Below, in pieces: positions 10,508 to 23,400 of a DNA stretch of 64,000 nucleotides. Every line of letters begins with the position of its first letter. The stretch's first letter is position 1. The notes below the pieces were generated by a model. The model searched no databases and had not been told where the DNA came from. It worked only from the letters and a program-made list of their open reading frames with translations. Made by a program: the position numbers and the translations under genes. The DNA is from Rotaria sordida (lineage: Eukaryota > Rotifera > Eurotatoria > Philodinida > Philodinidae), in contig CAJNOL010000731.1 in assembly GCA_905250125.1 (NCBI GenBank), positions 43,420 to 107,419 of the forward strand, given 5' to 3'.

Positions 10508-11516
10508 TGCATATTATCCGTACTCTTCATATTATAAAAAAATCATGCTTGCGGCTTTTAAACAAGCGGATACAAGTGTCATCTATCAAGGTTTGATAAC
10601 TCACATCAAAAGTATATCGAGGCAAATAACAATTATGATGGCGTCTTGATACTTTAGTCTGTACGACAAAAAAAAATCATCCGTCTTCACAAAGAGACCT
10701 AATTTACCAAGTATCACGTCGATGAATGACTATTATTTTGTTAAGACATGTCACGCAGACCTAAACCTGGACCTATCTTGTGAGACGTATCGGGATATTT
10801 TAGCGTTTTCATTATTAAAGAACTTCTTATTGTATGTCTCTATTATTATATATCTATAATGTTTTGTGATAATCATTGATATACATATCAACCATAATCA
10901 AATGGTCGGCATTGGAAATGAAACATTTTTTAAATCTACTTTGATCTGAGTGTAAAATTAAATTTTGAAATTTAAACCTTATGTCATGACAAGTACCAAA
11001 CCACAATTACTAATTATTTAAGATTCCTTTATCAAGTTACATCCATATTCTTTTGTTTTTGAAATGAAAAAGTAAGCATTCGTTGACCTTTCATATTAAA
11101 GCTTAAAGTTTTCTCGAAGATTTAATTCTTTAACGTTTAAGTTATGACTGGTAATAAATTAAAGGAAAATATTCACATTAATCATTAACGAATGGAACCA
11201 AATTGTGAGAATTACTAGCAGATATTGACACGGTGGCAAATTGTCCACGGAATACGGTCATTTTCAATTACTTCTAAATCAGATTGAAAATCTTTAGTTA
11301 TAGTGAAATGTTTTAGAATACCCTATTAAGATTATTCTCTCATACGGAACGTTATTTGTAGCATGTCTCACTGCAATCATGATACCCACATTTTTATTCT
11401 TCGTTTTATTTACTTCCAATCTCAATTTTTGCTAGATGATTTCAGACAAACTCGATTTCTATTGTCATTTTTATAAGGACGCGTTTCTTATTAAGTATAT
11501 CATCTTAGAAGTTAAA
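10508..11516. other. Intergenic spacer, nothing recognised
   Basis: About 1 kb of AT-rich sequence with no long open frame, RNA-like fold or clear repeat noticed. Confidence 0.5.
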
Positions 11517-12010
11517 ACGCCCATGTAAACACCAGACGCAGAATATACGCGTGTAATCGCAGTTTCATTGTAGACCGCGTTCAGACGCACTAAAAATTGA
11601 TTTTCACCGCCTTTGAACGCGGTTTCGTTTACAGTCGCGTCTATACGCAACTGAAGAAAATTTTCAAATGCATCTAGACGCGATTGTAAATGAAACCGCG
11701 TTCGGAGGAGGTTACAATCGATTTCTATTCGCGTCTGAACGCGACCAAAAATAAAAAAGCATCTAGACGCGGCCGCAGGAGATTTTGAATCGCGACTGGA
11801 CGCGATTTTTTACGAGACCGCATGAAAACGCGTTTTATTAAAATTTTTCAAGCGCGTTTGGATGCGGTTTAAGATAGAACGTATCAAGACGCGGTCAGAT
11901 GGAGATCTGAGCCGTTGCTTAACGCATTTTTTATGGAACCGCGTTTGTACGCAGGTAATAATACTGTTTAGACGCATTTGGATGTGATTTTACGTGAGAG
12001 TGCGTCTATA
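11517..12010 (+). repeat. Palindromic-word cluster, family 2 (core GCGTCTAGACGC), copy a
   Basis: About 490 bases carry some two dozen variants of CGCGTCTAGACGCG half- and full-palindromes (GACGCG, GCGTC, AACGCGTT) every 15-30 bases, separated by AT-rich linkers. The left end is ACGCCCATGTAAACACCAGACGC, the same 13-base end (ACGCCCATGTAAA) that closes copy b in inverse orientation at 13693. No coding sequence. Confidence 0.75.
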
Positions 12011-13250
12011 CATGATTGACCAAAAACTATTTAAAGGAAGACATAAAATTTTATTATCTATACTCTGGTGGACTTTGGCAAGAATAGAAAGAAATGTTTG
12101 GTTTAAAGATTTAGGTACTTATATAAGAGAAAGATGTTTTTATCGTAGCATAATAAATTTCTTTAGAAACTTCATCTTTTAATGTATGAAAAAAGTAATA
12201 CGAGTGGCCATTAGTATAATGAGACTATCTCTCTACTCTGTACTATTTCTACTAATCGATAGCCTGTTTTCAAAATAAGGGATAAATATAAAAAAGTTTT
12301 GCATCAAACCGTAGATCAAGAAGTCTGCTCTAAAATAAGAAAGATAAAATTTATTTTCACTTTTTGATTAAAAAACTCTTTTTGAAATTTAAGTTATAAA
12401 TTATGTCCTCAATTTGAACTTTGTTTTAAAGATAAAATATACTTTGTCATAAAATAACTGTACCTCAAGTGTTTAAATGTTATGGTTGGCGTAGTGTTCA
12501 ATTCATTTCGAATCGTGTGTGTTGTTTTCATTTTATATTGTTACGGAAGGAAGATACACAAGAAGATACTCAAACCCGAATAGAAAATCTAATAGACAAA
12601 CCTCTTTTCTACATTTCCTAGACGTACACATCGTCTCTACCTTATCCATTGTGTATACATAAGAAAAACACTCGCAAACTCTGTACTAAGTGCTCTAATG
12701 ACGTATATAAATTTGCTAAAAAACCTCAAAGAAGATGACATTTTAGAAATTAAAAAAAATCTTTCTATGTTAACATGATTTGAAAAAGCTTTGGTAAACG
12801 CTTTTTTATATAATAAAAAAGAAAGACGAAAAAAGTACATGATATTTGATAAAATATAATAGCTATATAATAAGTTCTAGAAGATAGGCACTATTTAGTG
12901 TTATAAATAATAGTCTTACACGACAAAATAAATGAAAATTATTTGCAAAAGAAAAAGTTGCCGAAAATTTTAAAGAAATTTTAATATACGCAATTTATTT
13001 TATACAAGTTTATTTTCATACAAGAATATCAATATTAACAAATGAGATATAATTTAGGCAGAAAACGTTCTATTGATAAATGCATTTGTACATAATATAG
13101 ATATGAAGTCACGATTCATATATACTTTCTGTTTCATTCGACAACGATTGTGGTCACATGTGGCTTCATGGTATGTATACTTGCTTCTTAATTGCTAGTT
13201 CACTTGTTCTAATCTCATTTCTATCGTTTTAGATAAATCAACATTTCAAC
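12011..13250. other. Intergenic spacer, nothing recognised
   Basis: It lies between two copies of the family 2 repeat. Short open frames at 11994-12182 (+) and 12637-12840 (minus) show no motif and no splice context. Confidence 0.5.
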
Positions 13251-13254
13251 CTTC

Positions 13255-13350
13255 CGTTCGCCTATAGTGAGGTAAAGACCATCGTTAGGGGATATCGATG
13301 GCGACTCAGTTCAAACCTGAGACGGATTGCAATATTTTTTTAAAATCTTG
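13255..13350 (+). ncRNA. tRNA-like Pol III sequence (tRNA pseudogene or SINE head)
   Basis: A perfect T-arm-like hairpin is present: stem CTCAG / CTGAG with loop TTCAAAC, matching the internal B box GTTCAAACC. Upstream, TAGTGAGGTAAAG resembles an A box. Downstream is a run of seven T, a Pol III terminator. The acceptor stem (TCCGT with ACGGA) and D stem are only partly paired, and the central stem CCATCG/CGATGG encloses a loop of 11 rather than 7. A functional tRNA is therefore unlikely; a decayed tRNA or tRNA-derived SINE head fits best. Confidence 0.4.
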
Positions 13351-13359
13351 AATGTCGAA

Positions 13360-13693
13360 TCGAACGCGTTTAGACGCGATTTAATTTGTAATCGCGTCTA
13401 ACCGCAATTTGGTTTGGAACCGCGTCTCCAATGAAACATTTCTTGCGTCTAGCTGCGGTTGGAGAAAACCGCGTCTAGACGCAATTTGTTTTAGAACCGC
13501 GTCTCCAGTGAAACATTTCCTGCGTCTAGACGCGGTTTTTTACAACCGCGTGTAGACGCGATTTTCTCCAACCGCATCTAGCCGCAGCAAATGTTTCACT
13601 GGGGACGCCTTTTTTGCGTTTCTTCGCTGGGATTGACACGCAACGAAACGCAACTCAGACGCGTTTTTATCAAAAAAATATTTACATGGGCGT
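13360..13693 (-). repeat. Palindromic-word cluster, family 2 (core GCGTCTAGACGC), copy b
   Basis: Dense array of GCGTCTAGACGC words (perfect examples near 13479 and 13531) with conserved linkers such as CAGTGAAACATTTC. It ends with TTTACATGGGCGT at 13681-13693, the exact inverse of the end of copy a. Confidence 0.75.
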
Positions 13694-13879
13694 GATGAGG
13701 ACACTGCTTCTACGCTGCTCAGCCTCTCGTGTCACATGATTTCAATCATTCTTGAACAAAACATATATAAAACTTTTTTTGTCTACACTAATTTTTTCGA
13801 TTAGAATATCATATGTTCGTCGCGATTGGTGTCGTTACAAATACTGAACCCAACTACTGTTGTAGAAAAATCAGCTACC

Positions 13880-14845
13880 ATGACAAGCAATATCTCGACA
13901 TGTTTTGAGACCCTACCAAATGAACTCGTCTATGCAATTTTTGACTATATAGATGGCCTTGAACTTTATCGAGCTTTCTACGATTTGAATACTCGTATAA
14001 ATAATATTCTAAATTGTATATCAAATATCAGTTTTCAACCGAATTCTCCAACGGATGCTAATGATCCATTCGTCAAGCGATTTGCTCGACGTGTCGTTCA
14101 CCTAAAAGTTTATCGACCGGATTATGTTGATGCAACTCGATTTTCGAACGTTCATTCACTAGAATTTTATGATTTTCTATCTCAACAACAATTGACACAG
14201 ATTCGACATGAATATTTTACTCATCTTGTGTATCTTCGAATGGGTTATATAGAAGACTCTGATATTGCATCGATTTTCTTTCAAATGATTTTTTCCAATG
14301 GATTTCCATCTTTGTATAAATGTATTTTGGATGAACTTACTCCACCTGATTCGAATCATCGATGGTTGAGTTCACCTTCAATTCGCTCGCTCATCATTGA
14401 TGGATTTGCTTTACCTGTTTATTCATTTATACTTACTTCTTGTTCAAATTTGACTCATCTACATTGGTCGAGAATACTATGCACAGATGTAGACATTGAA
14501 GCGGTTCCTATTCGACATACTCATCTGAAACGTCTTTGCATTCGAACAATAAATATTCGAAATATCGAAACTATTCTTAGTCATGTGCCTAATCTTAATC
14601 GACTACATATTGTTTCCGATTGGTCTCGTGGAAATAATTGTCGACCACTCGATTTCAAACAATTAGCTCATATTCTAGTTCGATGTGTTCCTTGTTTACA
14701 ACATTTTGATTGTGAAACAATGGAACGAAATCCAACTGATATTGATACTATTCCTGAATTTCATCTATGTTTCAGACGCATTCAAACTGAACTAGTGCCT
14801 GATGGTCGTACACGATTTTTCACCATCGAACGAAGTACTTTATGA
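13880..14845 (+). CDS. F-box protein with LRR-like C-terminal region (321 aa)
   Basis: A single-exon gene. The N-terminus has an F-box at about residues 8-45 (FETLPNELVYAIFDYI, with the Leu-Pro and Ile-Phe-x-Tyr positions of the motif). By family this binds SKP1 and recruits substrates to an SCF ubiquitin ligase. The rest is made of degenerate leucine-rich segments (for example HLKRLCIRTINIRNIETIL, VPNLNRLHIV) that would present the substrate surface. The start is the ATG at 13880, which sits in a good context (GCTACCATGA) right before the F-box; the frame is open further upstream but without an ATG. ATTAAA near 14871 is a possible poly(A) signal. It belongs to a large lineage-expanded family with the gene at 17026-19379. 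Confidence 0.85.
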   Translation: MTSNISTCFETLPNELVYAIFDYIDGLELYRAFYDLNTRINNILNCISNISFQPNSPTDANDPFVKRFARRVVHLKVYRPDYVDATRFSNVHSLEFYDFLSQQQLTQIRHEYFTHLVYLRMGYIEDSDIASIFFQMIFSNGFPSLYKCILDELTPPDSNHRWLSSPSIRSLIIDGFALPVYSFILTSCSNLTHLHWSRILCTDVDIEAVPIRHTHLKRLCIRTINIRNIETILSHVPNLNRLHIVSDWSRGNNCRPLDFKQLAHILVRCVPCLQHFDCETMERNPTDIDTIPEFHLCFRRIQTELVPDGRTRFFTIERSTL

Positions 14846-16017
14846 AACTGTTCTTCTAAGAAGTATTTTATTAAAAGACTAGCCATCAGACTCTGTGAGC
14901 TTGGTCTTCAAACTGTCATATTTCCTACTGAGTTAGAAAAAATATAGGTTGAAAATAGTAATTATGGCAAGTCTAGATTAATACCTTGTTGTAGAATTTT
15001 GCAATCCAATCTAGTCTACAAGTCGTTTTGGGCAAGTATAGTGTCAAGTTCGTTTGAGAACTGAAAAATTCAAACTCGGGCAGTATTACATATTTTTCAA
15101 ATATAAGTGACGCTCTCAGTGGGATGGCTGGATGGAACCAACAAATGAGAATATTTCCTATATCAATGAATTCAGAAGGAATGATCATTCAACTTCAAAA
15201 AGAAAAGATCCAAGGAGTATGGTGATAAAACTTTAATCTTATTTGATGAATGTACCAGTTGAATCAGTAACTATGAGTAATACACTAAATAATATTCATT
15301 GACGTTGCAATAATGCTAGTAATCTGCGTTCGTTTAAAGTGTAACGATTGACTATCAATAAGATCAAACTATTTCGAGAAGCTAGCCGTGTTTTAGAACA
15401 ACTCGAATAAAAGAAACTTGGAAATTCATGAAGCAATTTTTCAGACATGTGTTTTTATTTCTTTTGGCTGTTCTTTCCATTCTAAACTATTCACTAGATC
15501 AAATTCTCGATATTTAAGAAATAAGCGTTGACATTTGTGCAAGAGAAAAACAGCCGACAATTGAACTCGAAAAATGTAAATACCTATAGAATTGAATTCG
15601 TACCATAAAAAAATAATAAAATTCGTTACGTGTGAAGCTTTTTGAATCGACGATTACGTTGGCAACGAGTTTTTTCTTCAATGATTTGCTTTTATTGAAT
15701 GATGACTCCTGAAGTATTTACATCATGTTGTGTATTGACAAAACTCTTTGAAGGAGTAAAAAAGAAGAACAGAAAGTGTATGATATATCGCCTACACTAT
15801 TCTTATCTTTCAATAAAGACGTAGGATATTTTGTTTTAGGTAGTATACGCACACACATTTATCTCAACGTTAAAAGATTTGTAATGTAATTCCTATAGGA
15901 ATTAAAATGTGCCATACGATAAAGTTGCTTCGATGGACAATGAATATTTCTTCTTACTGATATCTTTTTTTTATTTCTTTCACAGACTGTAATAGACACT
16001 ATAAGCAGTATACAAGG
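14846..16017. other. Intergenic spacer, nothing recognised
   Basis: No supported gene or clear repeat was found. Confidence 0.5.
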
Positions 16018-16245
16018 GTGCTCAAAATTGTTCGTACAAATGACAAATAACCTTGTTATCCTAATATCTTTAAAATAATTTGACCTTTTGAGTTATGACT
16101 CTCATCAAAATGTAGCTGACATTTTCTAGTATATTCGCTGAAAGTTTCATACTGATTAACCATACACTTAGTACAGTTAAGGTAAAAATATTAAAATTGT
16201 AGAGTTTCTGTTCTGGTCAAAATTATTCGTACATCAAAACTTTCA
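16018..16245 (+). repeat. Possible Tc1-like terminal fragment with repeated end motif
   Basis: GGGTGCTCAAAATTGTTCGT at 16018 and TCTGGTCAAAATTATTCGTA at about 16213 are two copies, in the same direction, of the TCAAAATTRTTCGTACA motif typical of the ends of Tc1-type elements with inner direct repeats. No transposase and no opposite end were found, so this would be a solo or truncated terminus. Confidence 0.35.
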
Positions 16246-16642
16246 CACAATACAACGGCATAAACTCTATGAAAAGAGTGAAATTGAATGAGTTTCACGT
16301 TCAATCTCTTCGATTACATTTGAATCTCTCTATTGACTATAGTTAAATATAACTAATAATTAACACTATAATGTCTTTTTTCTAACACCAAAGCAGAAAG
16401 CACTCTGATGAATTTTTATTCCTCTTATGTTTCTTGTTCTTTTCATTCTTTTTCTTATATAATTCTATTAGTATCGAGTTGAAAAGCCCTATTTTTTTAT
16501 GCATTCTTGTAAATAATTCTCAACTGAATCAACCAATGATGCAGCTACATCGTCTTCAATTTGATTCCATTCCTATAACAATATTTGTTTCAGCTCATAT
16601 TCATTTTTCGGTTGTATATGTTTTCGTATTTGTTGATCAAGT

Positions 16643-16760
16643 TCGGGTGTGTAGGTGTGCGTGTGTGAGTATAAAAAAGATACAAGCACTGACATCGAGG
16701 GTGCGGGTATACAGGTTGTCTTTACTGATACTCACGTTCGCACCCGCACGAGCACTCTTG
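16643..16760. repeat. TGTGGG-like hairpin pair
   Basis: GTTCGGGTGTGTAGGTGTGC and GAGGGTGCGGGTATACAGG face GATACTCACGTTCGCACCC on the other arm, an imperfect inverted repeat with G-rich and C-rich halves. Open frames at 16434-16867 run across it and are not called. Confidence 0.5.
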
Positions 16761-17025
16761 AATACTTGAAACGCATCCTAGGCAAATCGTCGATGGAATT
16801 ACTCGAATCGACCGCCAACGTTACACAGACGTCATGCATCCTCAAATCGCATTTGCCTATGTGTTAATATATTATGCAAGAAAAAGATGAAACTAAATGG
16901 AATTTTATTAGTAGTATGAATGTTTTCAGTATACGTATTACTGACAATATAAAATATAAATCAGAATGTAAACAACTTTTAATATTGATTAGTTTGCTCT
17001 GTACGTTTGTGATTAGTTGTTTTTC

Positions 17026-19379
17026 TTACGATGTCTTCCTATATTTGTCAAGCCAGATACATAAAGAAGAATCATTTAGTCGATAAGTATAATATCCTTT
17101 GTCTTTCTCAAACCATGCAAGGTGCATTTCAGAACCACTGTAACCAGTATTAATGTATGTAAATTTTATGCTTGACCTATATTTCAGATGACGAAGAATG
17201 TTTTGCATCTGATACAATTTAGACACAGAAATTGTAAGGTGCCTCACATTATCAGGAACTACGGAACAGATTTCCATGATATGATCGTATATGGGCTCAT
17301 AGCTGCAAGAAATGAATATTGTAAGTGAGCGAATATTGTGTGCCAGTTTCAACAATGTATCAATATTGCCTGTCGATGCCCAATAATAAATAAATGAATT
17401 ATTTATTTCAAGCGAAAGTTTGATGAGATGCGATAGATCGATGAGAGTCGAAAGAAGGCGAAATGAACCCGATGGCCATTCATCCCTAATGCATAGTGTA
17501 AGTTCATCGAGCTGAGGAAATACTATATTATTCGGCAAGCCACCCTATACATAACAAATAAATTCCAATAGATGATATTATTTGAAGGCTATTTCATAAT
17601 AAACAAGGGAAGACATTCTTCACCTAGCAAGATTCGTCGTTCATATAATTGAACGAAGTGCTCTTCTAATGATTGTTATAATGCTAATGTTGGGAAGGCA
17701 AATTCAAGATGCACTGAGGCTCACTGTGGTCATTCGTTCGACCTAGCTTTTCAATGAGTTATTCCAAGTTAGCAACGATCTAATGGCAGAAAAGCTGCAT
17801 AATCAACCGTCGCGTATTTGACTAATATATCAATACAGATACTGAAGTGGAAAGAGTTTTATGAACAATTTAATAATATCCATACCCTTAATTAGTATTT
17901 TGTATGTAACAATCACTGCATGGATGAGGATGAAATTTTGATCGAACTGCAAAAATTATCTAATATTTCTGTAAAAAACTCTCTATTGAACGACTTATAT
18001 CATGGTTTACTTAGAACAATTCATATGTTGTTTTTTTTGCAAAAGAACAGTGCACAAAATAAGGAAATTCTACTAATTTTTTTTCTGATCGACTCTAGAA
18101 TAAAATCATTAAAAATTCTCATTCCAGACTATGAGGAGGGAAATATCGGTGTTTAGAAATAAAACGAATTGATATTCAATATTACCTGTGATGATGTAGC
18201 CAAAGGCATCACTTTTGATAAATCCAGGAGCATTTTACGTACTCCATCCATTACTATTGTATTATGAATAGTTGGTGCTGAAGTCGAACGACAAATTTTC
18301 TTTGATTCATAGGTAAATTCGAATTGAGGATCGAAGCTCAATGGTGTGTAGAGAATGACAGTTCGTGGATATACAATATGATCACATATGACAAACCAAC
18401 TTTTGGTAGTCCAGAATGAAGTTCGAAACGGAGCTATAAGCAATTCGGTATCAATAGGTTGATCCAAATACATCAAGTCTTCAGTAAGAAAACATTCGAA
18501 TTTGGTCAATGAAAGCAGTTTTGTTTCAACGAACTTTTCCCATTGTTGTAAGTGGGATATAAAAGTACCTAAATCTATTGTTCGCATCAACCGAAGATGT
18601 TCAAGCGTTGGTGCGAGTAAGAGAAGAGACTCAAGTATGATCATATCAATGCTACAATATTTGAAAGTTAGAGAAAGTAATTGATGAAAGGGTTCAAAAT
18701 TTGATAGTTCAGGAATTGTTTCATCACTAATGTTTTCATGTAATTGTTCTACTACTAATGTTCGTAGATTAGGTAAATGACAAAGGATGGTACAATATTC
18801 ATCGAGTGTACCACAATAAATCTCCAAATGTTGTATTGTACATTCAAAAGGCCACAATATGTTAGACATATTAAAACTAGAAATATTCAAATTGAGCTTG
18901 CGAAGGCTAGGTAAAGATATAGCTGGCGATAATGCATCTATGCTTGTATGACTTCGCGAATAATCTTGTTTCGAATGAATTGATAGTGAATTGAGCGTCA
19001 AAGTTTGAATATCTTTCAAAATAATATTCAAGTAACAATCATCGATTTCAAGAAGAGTTAAAGAGCGAAGTCGAGTAAAGTACTTGATGCGAATGAACGA
19101 AAGAAAATATTCAATTTGACCTGGTGTCTCATCTCTATCAGAGAGTGTAAGTGATTCAATATTCTCAGATTGAATAAAATTACAAAGGAAAAGAAAGTCT
19201 GATTTTGAAATCGAATTGAAATCTAATTTAAATTGATTATACGTTTTAACAGCATCATAGAATCGTTTGCAAACACAACGAAATGTACGAACAATCGTTT
19301 GTGCATCGAGATAATGGAAAATGTAATGAATCAGTTCCGTTGGTAGTGTACAGAAAGACGGAGTCGACTTAGTAGACAT
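17026..19379 (-). CDS. F-box/LRR protein (two exons, 570 aa)
   Basis: Exon 1 is 19379-18186 and exon 2 is 17544-17026. The donor CAG|GTAATA and acceptor TATAG|GGT are both phase 0. An F-box lies at about residues 9-48 (FCTLPTELIHYIFHYLD). The remainder is a series of leucine-rich repeats (LESLTL-, LRKLNL-, LRTLVV-, LEHLRL-type segments), and exon 2 continues the pattern (FPQLDELTLCI, IRSLTIFI, VRHLTISV). Like the gene at 13880 it should be an SCF substrate adaptor; the substrate is unknown. The intron is 641 bp, about ten times the usual size here. Reading through the donor would add only ten residues before a stop, so the splice is preferred. Confidence 0.85.
17545..18185 (-). other. Long intron of the F-box/LRR gene
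   Basis: 641 bp between the two exons. A 78-codon open frame on the plus strand (17920-18156) has no motif and is left out; no intact mobile element was recognised. Confidence 0.5.
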
Positions 19380-19399
19380 GACGATATGTTATCAGAAGA

Positions 19400-20390
19400 G
19401 TGTCTACGTCACCACACTGTTTCTTTCCAACTTGGGACGGAAGAAAAAAAACAAATTTTTTATTTTCTGCAATGCAACAAAGAAAAACAGAAAGAAAAAG
19501 TAAAAATACACCTTTTCAAGCAAATAAAATAAAACACACGTGTTTAATGATTCTTACATAGGGTTTGAATGCAAAAATTTATAGGTATAAATGAAAGAAA
19601 AATTTGTACTATCATTAAAAAAGAAATAATGGAAATATTGAATGATCAAATTGAAAATTGAATCAAACATTTGATAGAATATTATTGATCATTCAGAAAA
19701 ATAATTTTGCTACATTTTAAGTAGAACGACTGAAAATATCTAATGAAATTGCTTGATAGCATATTTTGAATGATACGACAGCTGATTATCAACACGTTTT
19801 TGTTGAAGGAAGACATCCTTCAGAAAATATTTAAGTATGAAACTAAGTATTTTCAATCGGATTTTAGTAATATCAACAAACCTAACGATCTTTCCGTAGC
19901 TACAAAGTCATATCAACAGGATATCATCTCAAACTGAATTGAATAATCTCAGCTAGCAACTTTCTTTATTGTTATAAAACTACACAATGATAAATTAGAA
20001 TAATTTGTCATTGTCACATTCGAGAAAAGTCTTACTTGCCTAGCTTTGATGCTTCTATAACAATTATTTTGGTGTAAAGGATCATATTTTCAGCAAAATG
20101 TATATATTTAACTATTGCATGACCATGTATACTACTGTACATCAGAAAATCCATTAAAAATCATAATGGAGGCATGTAACTATAGGACATAAATAAAATA
20201 TGCTACTTGGCTTCTTCCAACTTTGTTCCAAAAAAAAAGCTCTTATATATGAAGACAATCTGTAACTCATGTTGGCTTTTTCCAACTAACTTAAAAATAT
20301 TTTACTTTTCTCTTCACCTTTTCATCAACTAACATTCACACATACACTTACCTCAAGACGTGCCTCGTTTTTTTATTTCTCTTTCTCACT
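19400..20390. other. Intergenic region containing the divergent promoters of the F-box and ADP-ribosyltransferase genes
   Basis: The two flanking genes are transcribed away from each other, so both promoters should lie here. No TATA box or operator could be assigned with confidence. A strong pyrimidine tract and AG acceptor at about 20365-20397 precedes the ADP-ribosyltransferase start by 56 bases. Confidence 0.45.
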
Positions 20391-20453
20391 CATACAGAAC
20401 GAAAGAAAGCACACAGCCTTGCTGACTTCATATTAGGAAGTAATTTGGATACA

Positions 20454-23400
20454 ATGGCATCGTTCGAACCAATTGTAGTGGTATTCGGATCCAGTAAAAG
20501 CATCGCAGCTGTCAATTTACGATCGCCTGTGTCACTCTTATTTGCTTTCGATGTCACATCTCTTGAAGAGCTTGTTAATGTTACTCCACAAATTGCTGAC
20601 ACATGTTTATCTCGATTCTTTGTTATTCTACTTGATTCCATTGATGATGATCTTTTGACGCGTTTAAAAGCAAACCATCGTGTGAAAGGTATATACAGGC
20701 GAGACAATATGGATTCTACTAGTCAGGAACAAGTGAATCGAATGACAAACTCATTCAGACAGCTGACGCTAGACCTATCAAATGACATTATTTGTTTTTT
20801 GACGTCCGAAGGTGAAAAACAAGTAAAATTAGAACGAATTTCTTTGGTGAAGATTTATTTTGAACAAGCACGGACATTGAAACAATGGATCATGTCATTT
20901 ATTAAGGTAGGATCAATAAATCTGAATTCGATCGTTCGATTTCGTTCTATTTTAGGCTGAACCCTGTCATATTCTTCTTATTTCATTAAACAGCAGTCAA
21001 GAAAATATGGACAATACTCAGCAAAGATTACAAAAAGTTTGTAAGTCTAGTTGACATAAAATCTTAAAACAACCGTAAATTTTCTTATTATCTATAAACG
21101 AAAGCATAGCTTTGTACAAAGTTTACTAAATGTCTGAGCTTGCTGAAACTATTCTATGATAAGATGAACTGAGACTTTGACGATTCTATCCAATTAAATC
21201 ATTGTCACGGATCGGATCGAATCACGAAAAATGACGCATGGCGATGATTTCAATTAGGACTACCATTACAATAAAATCTGTCTAAAATTTGTACTCTTAG
21301 GATTTTTTTAAGGTAACAATTTTAAGGAAGTATACATGTCAGAAAATCATTAGAAACTTTTCATTGAAAAAAAAATCGTATTCTATCAACAAGTATTGTT
21401 TAAGAGCTAATGAATAGAATGTACTACATATATTTCTTTTTCTTGTAGTATTTTTTTTTTCTTAAAAAATATCCTTTCTCGCGAGTAGAAGCCAGATTTC
21501 TGAGAACTTCGACAAATACAGTTCTGCCTAGCTACTTGTGAACGGTCCATACTTCTAATTATTGCCTTCCTTATCGATATGATGAGCATGAGCAGTGTCG
21601 ATCATTAGTCTGCTTTTAAATCCATCCTTTTTCTCATAGAAGCTCGATGTTTTGCCATCAAGATTGATAATCTCGGCAGCCGACAGCCGTTTGGTCTGAG
21701 CTGCTCTTGAATAAAATTCCGTTCGAGGACAACTGAAGTTTTTTAATATTTAACTGATCAAGCCTGTATGACTGTAGGTTTGTTTGTATTTGACAAACAA
21801 TAAAAATAAAAAGTTATTAAACACTGGTTTTTAAGAGGTATTCATTGCTATTAATATCAGAAAAAAATGCTGATTGCCTATATTAAGGAGATGGTTAGTT
21901 TAGAGATGTTGATTCCTATCAAAAACATGATAGAAGAATCTCCAAGGATCCAGTTATAGAAAGTGCCCACTTTAGAATGTTTTACTACTATAGGTTTTCG
22001 AGGGATTCCAAATTGATCTATACGATCTACACAAAAAAGAGAGAAAAAAAAAGTAGTCTCTTTGACTAGTATGGCTGTTATTAAGGAAGGAAAGTAAATT
22101 GAAAATGAATTAAATGGATCGACAACTTTGTACTTCAATCGCAAACTATTTGTTGCATATCGATTGATTCATGACAGCCATTTATCAATGCATGTTTGGA
22201 GGAAAACAAAAGGTTATAGATCAATTTTCTGAATATTCAGTACAATAGTTTGTCAGATAAATTTCATCTTGTTGTGTTAGTTAAACCAGAAAGACGAAGT
22301 TCTCAATATTTGACAAAGAATTCCTATATTAAAGTTGAAATCTCGATTGTCTATGAGAATTCATTTGATAGCATAAAACAGTCTAGACGAATGCATGAAT
22401 TCTATAAGGCGAATATAACTTGTTTCGTAGGTACAAAAATCGGCTATACTTCAGTAGTCATTCGTCAACTCAACGACTATATCCCAAGTAGTGACAGACA
22501 CTCATCACTTTTACCATATGCTGAACTACTTTTCAAGAACGAAGATCCACATTACATTTGTCGATTCATTAAGAAACTGTCACCAATTCGACTCTATGTA
22601 TATGGTAATATGTTGCGCATTCATAGTGAATGGAGCAAATTAATGATTGCAACTGAAATTGACATCATGGATGATGAAGATGATTGGTGTGCATTCCTCG
22701 AGAACGAATATGTTGAAGATGAAGTAAAATGGAATTTTGGCTTTATCTTTGGTCGAGAATGGAAAGTGTCACGAGTATCACCACTCAACTTTACTCATTT
22801 GGACGAAAATCTTCGATTTCACTCAGCACTTCGTCGAGCTCATGCTACGTTTGCTCCACGACAAGTTGAAGTTACAGCAAAGATATTTGACTGGCATGCA
22901 AATTGTATCAAACAAGGATATCTTCAAGAAGAAGTAAGAGTACAAGAATACTCTTAATATTAACTGATCATTTTTATTAATTTCTCTTTTCAATAGCCTA
23001 AATTGACTGACCAATTAAAATCAACAAAATACGATCAGCACATTCGGAAAGTCAACCTTGAGTTGATGAGTAGACACCGTTTTCGACATCTATCTTCTTT
23101 TAATTATCATCGCTTCGATTCTCCAAAGGCTAAATTATTTTCGTTTATATGGCTTGATGAAATGTTGCACGATACCGAAATTCAATTTCAGCATATTATT
23201 GAACCATTTCAATGGCAATTTTTCAACAATGTATCATCATGTGTATCATTCATTGAAACGCAGTTACGCGAACGACGATACATATTTTTGATTACCTCAG
23301 GATCACTTGGCCATGAGTTATTTCATTCAGGGTTATGTTTGACAGATCAAATTTTTGCTTCATATATTTATTGTGCTCAACTTGACCCAAATTTGGATTG

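Noticed and set aside
13255-13350. Functional tRNA gene
   Set aside because: The anticodon loop would have 11 bases and the acceptor and D stems are incompletely paired.
17920-18156. 78-codon plus-strand gene in the F-box intron
   Set aside because: No motif; it runs into the coding exon on the other strand; composition like the surrounding intron.
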